A DNA stretch of 46,646 nt from Bacteroidota bacterium (GTDB lineage: Bacteria; Bacteroidota; Bacteroidia; Bacteroidales; F082). The position numbers and the translations under genes were made by a program. Shown in pieces: positions 17,207 through 25,050 of this stretch. Positions within the stretch are counted from its first letter, which is position 1, and every line of letters starts with the position of its first letter. The stretch spans positions 1-46,646 of the forward strand of contig WOUZ01000020.1 in assembly GCA_009773165.1 (NCBI GenBank), in the 5' to 3' direction. The notes under the pieces were generated by a model that had not been told where the DNA came from, searched no databases, and saw only the letters and a program-made list of their open reading frames with translations.

Positions 17207-17302
17207 ATTTTAAAGAAAGGGTTTTTAGACTTAAAAATTTAATAACGCCCAAAAAAATTACAAACAAGATTTTATTTAAGTACCAATCTATAATAAAGTA
17301 CG

Positions 17303-17590
17303 ATGAAGACATTTTTACTTATTTGTGGGGGATTGCTGCTACTTGCCTTGGCTGACATGCCGATGGGGTTTTATACATTCCTAAGAATTATTGTGACAAT
17401 TGGGGCTGTTGCGGTAGTAATTAAAGAATTTGAGAATGGATTCACAGTGTGGATTTTAATTTTCCTACTCATTGGGGTATTGTTTAATCCAATAATTCCA
17501 GTATATCTGCGAGATAAAGGCACGTGGATGCCAATTGACATAATTTGTGCAGTCATTTTTTTTATAAAATCTTTTCAAATCAAAAAATAA
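17303..17590 (+). CDS. Small membrane protein, DUF6804-like
   Basis: 95 residues with three to four hydrophobic segments. The landmarks ALADMPMGFYTFLRI near the start, LFNPIIPVYL in the middle and WMPIDIICAVIFF near the end match a widespread family of small membrane proteins (DUF6804, from memory). No function is known to me. It lies 96 bp after the HNH gene and 10 bp before the next small membrane gene, so these two likely form a pair that may or may not belong to the Zorya-like unit. Confidence 0.68.
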   Translation: MKTFLLICGGLLLLALADMPMGFYTFLRIIVTIGAVAVVIKEFENGFTVWILIFLLIGVLFNPIIPVYLRDKGTWMPIDIICAVIFFIKSFQIKK

Positions 17591-17600
17591 ACATTTAGAC

Positions 17601-17870
17601 ATGAAAAATCGAAACATTATTTACGGAGTTATTATTTTGCTCGTTATTATTGGTTTAACTTCATGTGCACCTGAACATTATACTCATAAGGAATATGGTT
17701 TCATTTCAGGAATTTGGCATGGATTTATTTTTATTTTCGCTCTTGTTGGAAAATTATTTGGGTTTGATATTGGGCTTTATGCAGAAAACAATACGGGATT
17801 CTTTTACTGGTTAGGATTTATTATAGGAATTGGAGGACTTGGTGGGGGAGGGGCAGCTTCAAGACGATAA
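17601..17870 (+). CDS. Small lipoprotein-like membrane protein
   Basis: 89 residues. A signal-type helix with LIGLTSC-like lipobox (IIGLTSC, Cys22) suggests lipid modification, or it is simply the first of three membrane helices. The motifs GFISGIWHGFIF and AENNTGFFYWLGFIIG recur in small Bacteroidota membrane proteins that I know only as hypothetical. The end, GGLGGGGAASRR, is glycine-rich. It is 10 bp downstream of the DUF6804-like gene. Confidence 0.65.
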   Translation: MKNRNIIYGVIILLVIIGLTSCAPEHYTHKEYGFISGIWHGFIFIFALVGKLFGFDIGLYAENNTGFFYWLGFIIGIGGLGGGGAASRR

Positions 17871-17878
17871 GTGTAATT

Positions 17879-17921
17879 GGTAAATAACAATGCACAGTTT
17901 TCGGTAAATAGGAATGCACAG
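17879..17921. repeat. IS-end-like repeat, copy A
   Basis: Two tandem half-units, TAAATAACAATGCACAG and TAAATAGGAATGCACAG, joined by TTTTCGG. The same arrangement recurs in the same orientation at 19400-19441. Multiple short repeats of this kind resemble the terminal repeat arrays of IS21-type elements, but no transposase gene is present, so solo remnants are the most I can claim. A third TGCA-containing match (GTGCATTG, 17938-17945) follows. Confidence 0.6.
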
Positions 17922-17979
17922 AAATTGGTTTGAATAGTGCATTGTTGACTTTTCGATTGACATAACCAAAATTAAAATT

Positions 17980-18531
17980 ATGGAAACACAAACAATTTAT
18001 CAGGAGACTATAAAATTTGCTGGACATAAGCATGCTGAAATGAATCAGTTGGTTCCAGGGACGAAGCTACCTTATGTCGTTCATTTGAGCAATGTTGCAA
18101 TGGAAGTTTACGTTGCATTTCAGAATAGTTTTGATGAAAAATTCGATTTGAATTATGCTTTGCAGTTGGCTTTATTGCATGATACCATTGAGGATACGCA
18201 TACAACGTTTGAAGAAATTGAGCATTTATTCGGGATTGATGTTGCCAATGGTGTAGCTGCTTTAACAAAAAATGATCTGCTACCCAAAGATAAGAAAATG
18301 GAGGATAGTTTGAATAGAATCAAAGCTTTGCAAAAAGAAGTTTGGTTGGTTAAACTGGCTGACCGCATAACAAATCTTCAAAAGCCTCCACAACATTGGA
18401 CCAAAGAGAAAATTGAGATTTATAGAAATGAAGCTGTTGAGATTTTAACAGAACTAGAGGGAGGAAATAGCTATTTAGAACTACGTTTGAAAAATCAAAT
18501 AAGCAACTTTGAACAATACATTTTAGAGTAA
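17980..18531 (+). CDS. HD-domain protein, small alarmone hydrolase-like
   Basis: 183 residues. An HD-hydrolase layout is visible: AGHKHAEMNQLVPGTKLPYV then HLSNVAMEV (first His ~33), LLHDTIEDT (His-Asp plus Glu-Asp near 65-71), GVAALTKND, and KLADRITNL near 130. This is the RelA/SpoT-type HD domain that removes pyrophosphate from (p)ppGpp, here standing alone like Mesh1/small alarmone hydrolases, without synthetase, TGS or ACT domains. It sits just after an IS-end-like repeat. Island location suggests either a stress-state modulator or hydrolase of a nucleotide signal. Confidence 0.82.
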   Translation: METQTIYQETIKFAGHKHAEMNQLVPGTKLPYVVHLSNVAMEVYVAFQNSFDEKFDLNYALQLALLHDTIEDTHTTFEEIEHLFGIDVANGVAALTKNDLLPKDKKMEDSLNRIKALQKEVWLVKLADRITNLQKPPQHWTKEKIEIYRNEAVEILTELEGGNSYLELRLKNQISNFEQYILE

Positions 18532-18741
18532 TAATTCACATACACCTGCTGGGGATATTCACGTATTGATGTTTAAAAGATAAAGTAAGATCTTAAAAAT
18601 GATCACTAAAAATAAGATAGCCGAAAGTTCGTGAAAAAATTGTGGACATAAAAACTTCATAACTGCATACTGCCGAGGCAACGATTACAACTAAATTAGG
18701 CAACAAATTCATAATTTATATAATTTAAAAAAAACAGAAAT

Positions 18742-19377
18742 ATGGAAACAAAACATGAAGTACATAATCTTATTATTCTGGACGAGAGTGGCTCGATGGA
18801 AACGATAAAAGAATCTATTATTCAAGGGTTTAACGAAATTGTCCAAACTGTAAAAGGAATAGCTAAGGAGTACCCGGAACAGGAACATTTTATATCGTTA
18901 GTTTCATTCAATGGATTGGGGCAAAAAATACTACACTTCATTGATCCGGTTGAAAAGCTAGAAGAGATAGATAAAAAACGCTATATTCCTAACGCTTCAA
19001 CACCTCTTTATGATGCCATGGGTTTTTCATTTGCAAAAATGAAACAGGTATTAAACTCTAAAAAAAATTACAATGTTTTGGTTACTATATTGACTGATGG
19101 AGAAGAAAATGCTTCAAGGGAGTACAACGGTCAGGCAATCAAAGGTATTATAGAAGGTCTAAAACTTAATGGATGGACTTTCACTTACATAGGGGCTGAT
19201 CACGATGTAGAAAGTTTTGCCCTGAAGATTTCAATAACTAACACACTTTTTTTTGATAAAAATGAGAAAGGTATTAAAAATATGTTTGAAAAAGAGAAGT
19301 CTGCGAGGGAAAGATATAGCGAAAAGCTACGAATGAATGAAGATCCTAACCATGACTTTTATATGGATGGTAAATGA
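18742..19377 (+). CDS. vWA-domain protein
   Basis: 211 residues, almost entirely one vWA domain. Metal site residues: DESGSM near residue 14, threonine in ASTPLYDAM near 89, and LTDGEEN near 117. The C-terminus (KEKSARERYSEKLR) is a charged helix. Unlike the vWA gene at 3310, no kinase or phosphatase flanks it. A 210-bp AT-rich gap precedes it, so it probably has its own promoter. Role unknown; such proteins act as metal-dependent binding partners. Confidence 0.83.
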   Translation: METKHEVHNLIILDESGSMETIKESIIQGFNEIVQTVKGIAKEYPEQEHFISLVSFNGLGQKILHFIDPVEKLEEIDKKRYIPNASTPLYDAMGFSFAKMKQVLNSKKNYNVLVTILTDGEENASREYNGQAIKGIIEGLKLNGWTFTYIGADHDVESFALKISITNTLFFDKNEKGIKNMFEKEKSARERYSEKLRMNEDPNHDFYMDGK

Positions 19378-19399
19378 TAAATCAGCTAACAATTCGATT

Positions 19400-19441
19400 G
19401 GAAATAACTATGCACAGCTTTCAGTAAATAGGAATGCACAG
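19400..19441. repeat. IS-end-like repeat, copy B
   Basis: Direct repeat of 17879-17921, differing by a few bases and one deletion: AAATAACTATGCACAG, a CTTTCAG linker, then TAAATAGGAATGCACAG exactly. With copy A it brackets the HD and vWA genes, a ~1.5-kb unit, which would fit a passenger segment left behind by element ends. Confidence 0.6.
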
Positions 19442-19470
19442 TGAGGACTTGGTTTTTATATGGAACTAAG

Positions 19471-20424
19471 TTAATCGCATAGTTTTAATTCCATGCGGTT
19501 GATGAGGCGCAGGATGTCTTTTTTTCTTGCGAGGCTTTCACGCCACTGCGGGGGGATTTCTTCGCCGCTATAGACCATACCGGCTATAGCACCTGTGACG
19601 GCAGCTGTGGTGTCAGTGTCGCTACCGAGATTAACTGCTTTTAGTACTGTTGCATCGTATCCATAGGTGGTAAACAAACACCAGAATGAGGCTTCCAAGG
19701 TGTGGACTACATAGCCGTCGGATTGGATTTCATCTTCGGGAATCTGAGTAAGGTCGGAATTGAATAAACGGGAGAAATGATTGAGTTCGTCATCGGGTAC
19801 TCCCCATTGTTTTAGTTTTATCGGCATTGCAGTGCAAATGAAAGACCAAGCCTTGTATTGATCAAACCCAAGAATGATTAACCGTAGGAATTCCACATAG
19901 ATGATGCAGGCGGTTACAGAACGAATGTGTGCATGGGTAAGTGATGAGACTTGTTGGATAATTTTGTAACGCTCCGTTTCACCCATGTATAAGAGGTAAG
20001 GTGCCAAAGGTGCTATGCGCATCAGCGAGCCATTTCCATTTTCATTTGCAGTTGAACCACCAGCCAGACCAGGATCACAACCCATTTCGAGTTTGGAGAT
20101 TGCTTTAGCAGTTGTGTTACCGATGTCAAAGACTTGTCCATGGGCTGACCAATAGCCTGTTTTTTTCCATTTCACAAAAGAGTCGGCGAGTGCGTGTATA
20201 TTGAAACCGTTAGCGATGTTTTCTGCCAGGCATAAGGATAGTGCAGTGTCGTCGGACCATGTGCCGGCGGGTTGTGAATGGGTGCCAAAGCCTTGCATAC
20301 CTTTCACAGGATTCTGCCTGAGTGTTTCGCGTGACATGAATTCAACGGGAACACCTAAGGCGTCACCTACAGCAAGACCTAAAAGAATGGAATACGATAC
20401 ACGGTAGGCTTTCATGTTGTTCAT
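19471..20424 (-). CDS. ADP-ribosylglycohydrolase family protein
   Basis: 317 residues. It has the DraG/ARH fold signature: GLAVGDALGVPVEFMSRE at the start, GTWSDDTALSLCLAE near 57-70 (metal-binding SDDT), NGNGSLMRIAPLA near 130, and NLGSDTDTTAAVTGAIAG near 265-282 (second metal cluster). These enzymes hydrolyse ADP-ribose from proteins or nucleic acids using two metal ions, and all metal ligands I know are present. It converges with the plus-strand genes. In phage defence such enzymes can reverse toxic or viral ADP-ribosylation, but that role is inference here. Confidence 0.9.
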   Translation of the reverse strand: MNNMKAYRVSYSILLGLAVGDALGVPVEFMSRETLRQNPVKGMQGFGTHSQPAGTWSDDTALSLCLAENIANGFNIHALADSFVKWKKTGYWSAHGQVFDIGNTTAKAISKLEMGCDPGLAGGSTANENGNGSLMRIAPLAPYLLYMGETERYKIIQQVSSLTHAHIRSVTACIIYVEFLRLIILGFDQYKAWSFICTAMPIKLKQWGVPDDELNHFSRLFNSDLTQIPEDEIQSDGYVVHTLEASFWCLFTTYGYDATVLKAVNLGSDTDTTAAVTGAIAGMVYSGEEIPPQWRESLARKKDILRLINRMELKLCD

Positions 20425-20519
20425 GGTAAGTAGTCTTCGTAAAGGTAATATTAAGAATTAAAGATATGAATAGTTGTCATTTCTGCTCTTTGTAAGTTGA
20501 ATATAAGTCCTAAATACTG

Positions 20520-22067
20520 TTAGATTTCGCGACCTGTATTATACTCTTTGATACGTAACTTGAGATTTTCATCAAAAGAAAATAGTTCAATAATTTCTTC
20601 TATACGTTGTTGGTTTTCACTACACGTGCGATCGAGGATAAAATAAAATTCTTTAAAATTTGACAGTTCATTTTTTATTAGGATGCAATTTATTTCGGTT
20701 CGACGTTTGAATATTTTTGCCAATTCCTTTCGGATATCATTTCTCTGAAGATATTTTATGAAGGTACCTGGAAGAAAATCTGTGTAATAAAGATATCCAT
20801 CAAGTAATTCTCCAGTTAATGGGATAGCGTTATTTGTTGGTTTATCTTTAATTTTCATTTTAAGCTTTGATCCAGAAGGTATTAGTGTCTTCTTTTTTGA
20901 TGCTGATCTAATATTTTGATAACCAATACGAGAAGCTTTAATTTGAAATTTGTTAATTTCTTTAATTTTGACATTAATTTTGAAGTTCTTATTGCAATCT
21001 GCTAAGTATTCCAGCGGAATTGTTTTGGAAATCATGTTAATTGGGAGAAATGCAGTATAGCAATCATTAAATGAAACAATATAACCTTTATTAAGCCTTG
21101 AGATTGTTTCAGCTTTAAAAAGCTGATCAACTTTAACTGGCAATGATTCTTTGTCGTCAAGTTTAAGCTGGGTAACAATGATTTCTTTGGTACTTGAAAA
21201 AACCATTACTTTAAACGGAAATTCTGTTTGTAATTCAAGGTCCCAATTTATTACATGATGAAGGTTGCAAAAAACTGTAATACCTTTAAAATCAATTTCT
21301 ATATAACGGGAATCGATATGAGACACTTTACCTTGTAAGACGCTTTGATTCATGTATGCATCTTCTAATTCTTTAAGGACATCTTTGTAGTATAAATTGC
21401 GAACAGAGAAGTTGAGGTCGTTAGATTTTGAAATACCAATTAATGTTACATAAAGGCTTTGGTTTAGCTCAATGTCTTCTATTTTAAGGGGATGTAAATG
21501 AGAAGTGTCAATTTGACCAATGTTATCGTTGTATAAGACCTCGACCATACAATCAGATAGAGCCACAACAGTTACGCATACTGAGGTCTTGTTTGAAATC
21601 AGATGTGCGCAGGATTTAAAATCAAGTTTGTTTGAATTGTCTGTTTTAAAGGCACTTGCAATAATTGATTTTTGGTGCGAAAACCTCTTGATAAAAACAA
21701 AAATTTTATACTGATCTTTTAGGGAGTACGGCTCTGGATGATCATATAATTCGATAATAATGCCATGATAAGTAAGGAGAACAATGTCATCATTGGAATT
21801 GATTATTTCACATTCGATAGGGATTTGAAGCTGGAATGCTTTATCAAGGTCAGACAAAAACTGATTGCCAAGGAATGTGATGTTGAAGGCAGAATGACCA
21901 TTTATTTTTGAAATAATTGAATCAAATGAAACATTATCGTTTTGTCTTGGATTTGAATACATTAATTCTGAAGTGTCGAAGTTGTAAACCATGCCATTTT
22001 CGGCAATAAGTTTACCTACAGAAGAATTGTTATCAGGAATATTCTTCAGAATGCCTTTAATTCTCAT
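20520..22067 (-). CDS. Unknown protein with OB/S1-like segments
   Basis: 515 residues, no family recognised. The first ~50 residues (RIKGILKNI...GKLIAENGMVYNF) resemble a cold-shock-like OB strand pattern. A stretch near 245 (LQGKVSHIDSRYIEIDFKG) and another near 330 (GYIVSFNDCYTAFLPINMI) resemble S1-type beta-barrels. I therefore suspect several OB folds and a nucleic-acid-binding role. No catalytic motif is visible. It is encoded in the same direction as the next three genes but separated from them by ~160 bp. Confidence 0.6.
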   Translation of the reverse strand: MRIKGILKNIPDNNSSVGKLIAENGMVYNFDTSELMYSNPRQNDNVSFDSIISKINGHSAFNITFLGNQFLSDLDKAFQLQIPIECEIINSNDDIVLLTYHGIIIELYDHPEPYSLKDQYKIFVFIKRFSHQKSIIASAFKTDNSNKLDFKSCAHLISNKTSVCVTVVALSDCMVEVLYNDNIGQIDTSHLHPLKIEDIELNQSLYVTLIGISKSNDLNFSVRNLYYKDVLKELEDAYMNQSVLQGKVSHIDSRYIEIDFKGITVFCNLHHVINWDLELQTEFPFKVMVFSSTKEIIVTQLKLDDKESLPVKVDQLFKAETISRLNKGYIVSFNDCYTAFLPINMISKTIPLEYLADCNKNFKINVKIKEINKFQIKASRIGYQNIRSASKKKTLIPSGSKLKMKIKDKPTNNAIPLTGELLDGYLYYTDFLPGTFIKYLQRNDIRKELAKIFKRRTEINCILIKNELSNFKEFYFILDRTCSENQQRIEEIIELFSFDENLKLRIKEYNTGREI

Positions 22068-22082
22068 AATTACAATTTTAGG

Positions 22083-22228
22083 TTAGTTGGTTGATTGGCG
22101 TTTTATTAATTGAGTTTTATAATCTTGTTCTTTTTCTTTAAGTTTGAGATTTAGTTCAACTTTTTTGTTGAATTGCTTTGCGTTTTTAGGTTGACTTAGA
22201 AAGCTGTTTGATAGTTGGTCGTTGGAAT
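22083..22228 (-). other. Protein-like frame with no start codon
   Basis: Directly after the stop of the 190-residue gene, a different frame stays open for ~48 codons and encodes a lysine-rich helix (QFNKKVELNLKLKEKEQDYK) before TAA at 22083-22085. No ATG, GTG or TTG sits at a sensible position. It could be an old C-terminal tail of the upstream protein after a frameshift, or chance. Confidence 0.25.
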
Positions 22229-22801
22229 TTAGTCATGGGAATCAAAACCTAGTTTTATGTACACTAAATCTTTGATTTCGTGGTGATAGATGCCGAAGGG
22301 TTTTAGGAGGTTGAAGGCGGCCAAAATATTTTTGTCCATTTTTTGTTTGATGGCAGCTAGGGGTTTGTCGAGGCGATTGAAGCGAATTTCATCTTCAGTG
22401 TAGCCTTCATTCAACAAGCGAATGATATCGGCTTCAATGAAGTTTATTGGTAGTTGGATATTTCTGAGGATGCGATCATTCCTGAAGAAGGTAGTATTTG
22501 TGCTGAATGTAACGCTACCAAAGGTAACGTACTGATCTTTGAAGCTGATCATAACATCTTCATTTTTTTTAGAATGAACGATGTTGTCTAAGTAAAGAAA
22601 GATTGTAGAAAATCGGCCTACGCCTGTGGTTTCACATTTTAAGTCATAGCTGATTCCAGGAACGACGAAATTCAGCTTTCCATCATAGACGGTGACTTCA
22701 CATTGAATTTTCATTCGTTGTGGTTTTGTGCCTTTGGCGGAGACTCTCAGGTGTTTAAAGACCTGAACAAGCTCTGATTTGGTTGTTTTTGCTGTGACCA
22801 T
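22229..22801 (-). CDS. Unknown 190-residue protein
   Basis: No family recognised. The first ~120 residues are beta-rich (MKIQCEVTVYDGKLNFVVPG; DQYVTFGSVTFSTNTTFF), with a pattern loosely reminiscent of one repeat of a sliding-clamp fold. The last ~70 are helical (FIEADIIRLLNEGYTEDEI). It is cytosolic, with no signal peptide. It lies 68 bp upstream in transcription order from nothing clearly co-transcribed except the PD-(D/E)XK gene before it, so the two may form a small operon. Confidence 0.6.
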   Translation of the reverse strand: MVTAKTTKSELVQVFKHLRVSAKGTKPQRMKIQCEVTVYDGKLNFVVPGISYDLKCETTGVGRFSTIFLYLDNIVHSKKNEDVMISFKDQYVTFGSVTFSTNTTFFRNDRILRNIQLPINFIEADIIRLLNEGYTEDEIRFNRLDKPLAAIKQKMDKNILAAFNLLKPFGIYHHEIKDLVYIKLGFDSHD

Positions 22802-22869
22802 TTATGGGATTTTTAACTTTTTAGAAATAAGGATATGAGCAGAGTTGCAAACGTTGATCAAGGAGGTGG

Positions 22870-23742
22870 TTAGGGAATTAATTTCCATAGCTCGTTGGGC
22901 TTTACATTTTTTTCACTGCCAACTGCTTTTATAAGGATTTTGTTTTTGATGTATTCTGAGTTTTGGGTGACCTGGTTCTTTAGCCTACCTTCTTTTTGGT
23001 CACTGTCAAAGCCGAATATCAATAAAGGCACTCTGGTTTTTATACCAACTGGCAACGGAAGTGACAGATTGAGTAATTGGTTGATTGCTATTACATATGA
23101 ACTATAGGCAGTAACAACTTCATTTTGCTTGAGGTTAAGTGTTGATTCGTAGTTATTTATTTGGGAGATCACTTTTGGAACTTTATTGAGCGATGCTCGG
23201 ATGGCTTGGTTTGAGTAATGCTTGGCTTCAACGAAAAAAATTATCCTGGACGGTAAATGATAGAAAACCAAATCAAGCCGGTCAGAAGTATTACTACCTG
23301 AAGCAGCAAAGGATGCCTCAATATCAAGCAGGATGATGCTGTCCTGGCTATGCGCATAGCAAAACTTTTTGTAAAGTTCAGCTACACCACCAGCTTCTTG
23401 CTTTGCATATTGCTTGCAATTTGCCTTTATTATATCATAACCTGTATTAAAATCTGTGACTAAACTTGCATTTTGTAAATCATTTTGTGTCACATAACTG
23501 CTTTCTGTATCCAAGTTTAGGGCTGTGGCAAATTTGTAATGGGTTTGGAAATTGCCTTTTACGTATTTGAACAGGTTGTTGCCTTGGTAATAGAAATCAA
23601 CGGTGTTGTTTCGGATAGCAATGAATACATTACCATTTTTAATGTCATTTTGAAGGTGGTTTACAAATAATGCCTCTTTTAAAAGATTTGTAATTATTTG
23701 TTGATTAAGACCTCTTTTAAATGTTGCTGATTGCTTGCTCAT
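22870..23742 (-). CDS. PD-(D/E)XK nuclease-like protein
   Basis: 290 residues. The nuclease core is readable near residues 148-170: DRLDLVFYHLPSRIIFFVEA followed by KHYSN, i.e. an Asp, a beta strand, then E-A-K. This is the classic PD-(D/E)XK spacing, with a preceding LDIEASFA glutamate as a possible further ligand. The N-terminal ~100 residues are an unknown alpha/beta domain. Proteins of this kind cut DNA or act as inactive binding relics; here the Asp, Glu and Lys are all present. A restriction or abortive-infection role is likely given the island, though no partner gene is obvious. Confidence 0.68.
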   Translation of the reverse strand: MSKQSATFKRGLNQQIITNLLKEALFVNHLQNDIKNGNVFIAIRNNTVDFYYQGNNLFKYVKGNFQTHYKFATALNLDTESSYVTQNDLQNASLVTDFNTGYDIIKANCKQYAKQEAGGVAELYKKFCYAHSQDSIILLDIEASFAASGSNTSDRLDLVFYHLPSRIIFFVEAKHYSNQAIRASLNKVPKVISQINNYESTLNLKQNEVVTAYSSYVIAINQLLNLSLPLPVGIKTRVPLLIFGFDSDQKEGRLKNQVTQNSEYIKNKILIKAVGSEKNVKPNELWKLIP

Positions 23743-23853
23743 GTGTTTTGTGTTTTAATATGGTTTAGCTTTTTGTTTTTATTCATGTTTTGCATTTTTA
23801 ACGAAATGAATTTGCAACCCGCTTACGTACTGGGAATAAATTGTACTAGAATT

Positions 23854-24738
23854 TCATCGAAAAGAAATATTATTTAGATTTTGCACAGTGAATGGGCTTG
23901 CATCGTTAACGTATAAGATATCGCCCCATCTGGTGACTGCGAAAGTACTTTTCAGGGAAATTTTAACAAGAAGTCTATAATTATTATGATCCTTTTTCAC
24001 TTTATATTTTACATCTTCGTTTTCGGTGTTTAAGGTAATTTCATTTGAACTAATATCACTAAAACTAGCTTCCTGATTGTTAATATAAAAGTATTTTTTT
24101 TGAGGAGTTGCCCTTAGAGAGACTGTGATATATGAATCAGGTAGATGTAAATCCTTTTTAGCTATTTCGGATGAGAAGGAGCCTACAATGTATTTTGTAT
24201 AATGAGGACTATTTAAATCGGCAGGATTATTTGAATAGTACCAATATTCAGGATCAATATATTCACCATCAGGAGTTACCAAATAGCAACCTTCAACATC
24301 GCCAAATTGATTTGTTTTTTCTTTGATAGTTGCTTTTGTAATACTTGCAAGCCAATAAGTATTTTCGCGCAATTTGTTAACTTTGAAACCTTCTTTTCTT
24401 AAATAATATTCTAATTGACTTAATTTTACGTCTTTATTGAGCGTTAGTGAATAATCGAAGCTAATTGAAAGTGTGTCTTTGGAGCTGAACCAACCTTTTG
24501 ATAATGTAATCGTATCTACAGACTTGTTACTTTCATTATTAATTAAATTGAAATATGTTGTACCAGATTCGTTTATACCAGCCACATTTATTTCACGATC
24601 GTGACGATCAGGTATAGGATAAATTGAACTATGTTTTACAACAATTTTCATAGATTCATCTTTATTAAAACGACATGAGGATGCGCCAATTAAAATAATA
24701 AAACACATTATTAGTCTGAGGTTGTTTGATTTTAACAT
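23854..24738 (-). CDS. Predicted lipoprotein of unknown function
   Basis: 294 residues. A type II signal peptide is clear: basic start (LKSNNLR), hydrophobic core (LIMCFIILIG), lipobox ASSC with Cys22. The mature part is beta-rich and polar, with many Tyr, Asn and Lys residues; no family is recognised. It would be anchored in the outer or inner membrane facing the periplasm. It is not an obvious defence gene and may be chromosomal backbone or accessory filler between modules. Confidence 0.68.
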   Translation of the reverse strand: MLKSNNLRLIMCFIILIGASSCRFNKDESMKIVVKHSSIYPIPDRHDREINVAGINESGTTYFNLINNESNKSVDTITLSKGWFSSKDTLSISFDYSLTLNKDVKLSQLEYYLRKEGFKVNKLRENTYWLASITKATIKEKTNQFGDVEGCYLVTPDGEYIDPEYWYYSNNPADLNSPHYTKYIVGSFSSEIAKKDLHLPDSYITVSLRATPQKKYFYINNQEASFSDISSNEITLNTENEDVKYKVKKDHNNYRLLVKISLKSTFAVTRWGDILYVNDASPFTVQNLNNISFR

Positions 24739-25050
24739 AATGTTTTTGGTTTTTGGAAATACTCAATGTCTATTAGAAATAATTTGATATTGTTTTTTTT
24801 CTGATAATCAGATTGCTGAGTTGTTTTCTATTAAAAATCCAAGAAAGGCTTTTCATTTAGACGGTTTTACTTGACAGGAACTGAGGTTGCATGGGTTGAA
24901 AATCAATAGTACCAGGAGTATAGTTGCAAACTACTCTTATAAAAGGATTCGAAGAGAATTTGGGTTTCTTTTTCGAGTCTGAAGGTATTTTCTCGTATAA
25001 GTACGTTGGATTGATTTGAGAAGAGTTTCATGGGATTTCATTTGTTGGAA
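24739..25050. other. Spacer between lipoprotein gene and brxL
   Basis: 312 bp, AT-rich, without a supported gene, relic or strong hairpin. It must contain the 3' end signals of the BREX operon and the promoter of the lipoprotein gene, but I cannot point to either with confidence. Confidence 0.6.
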
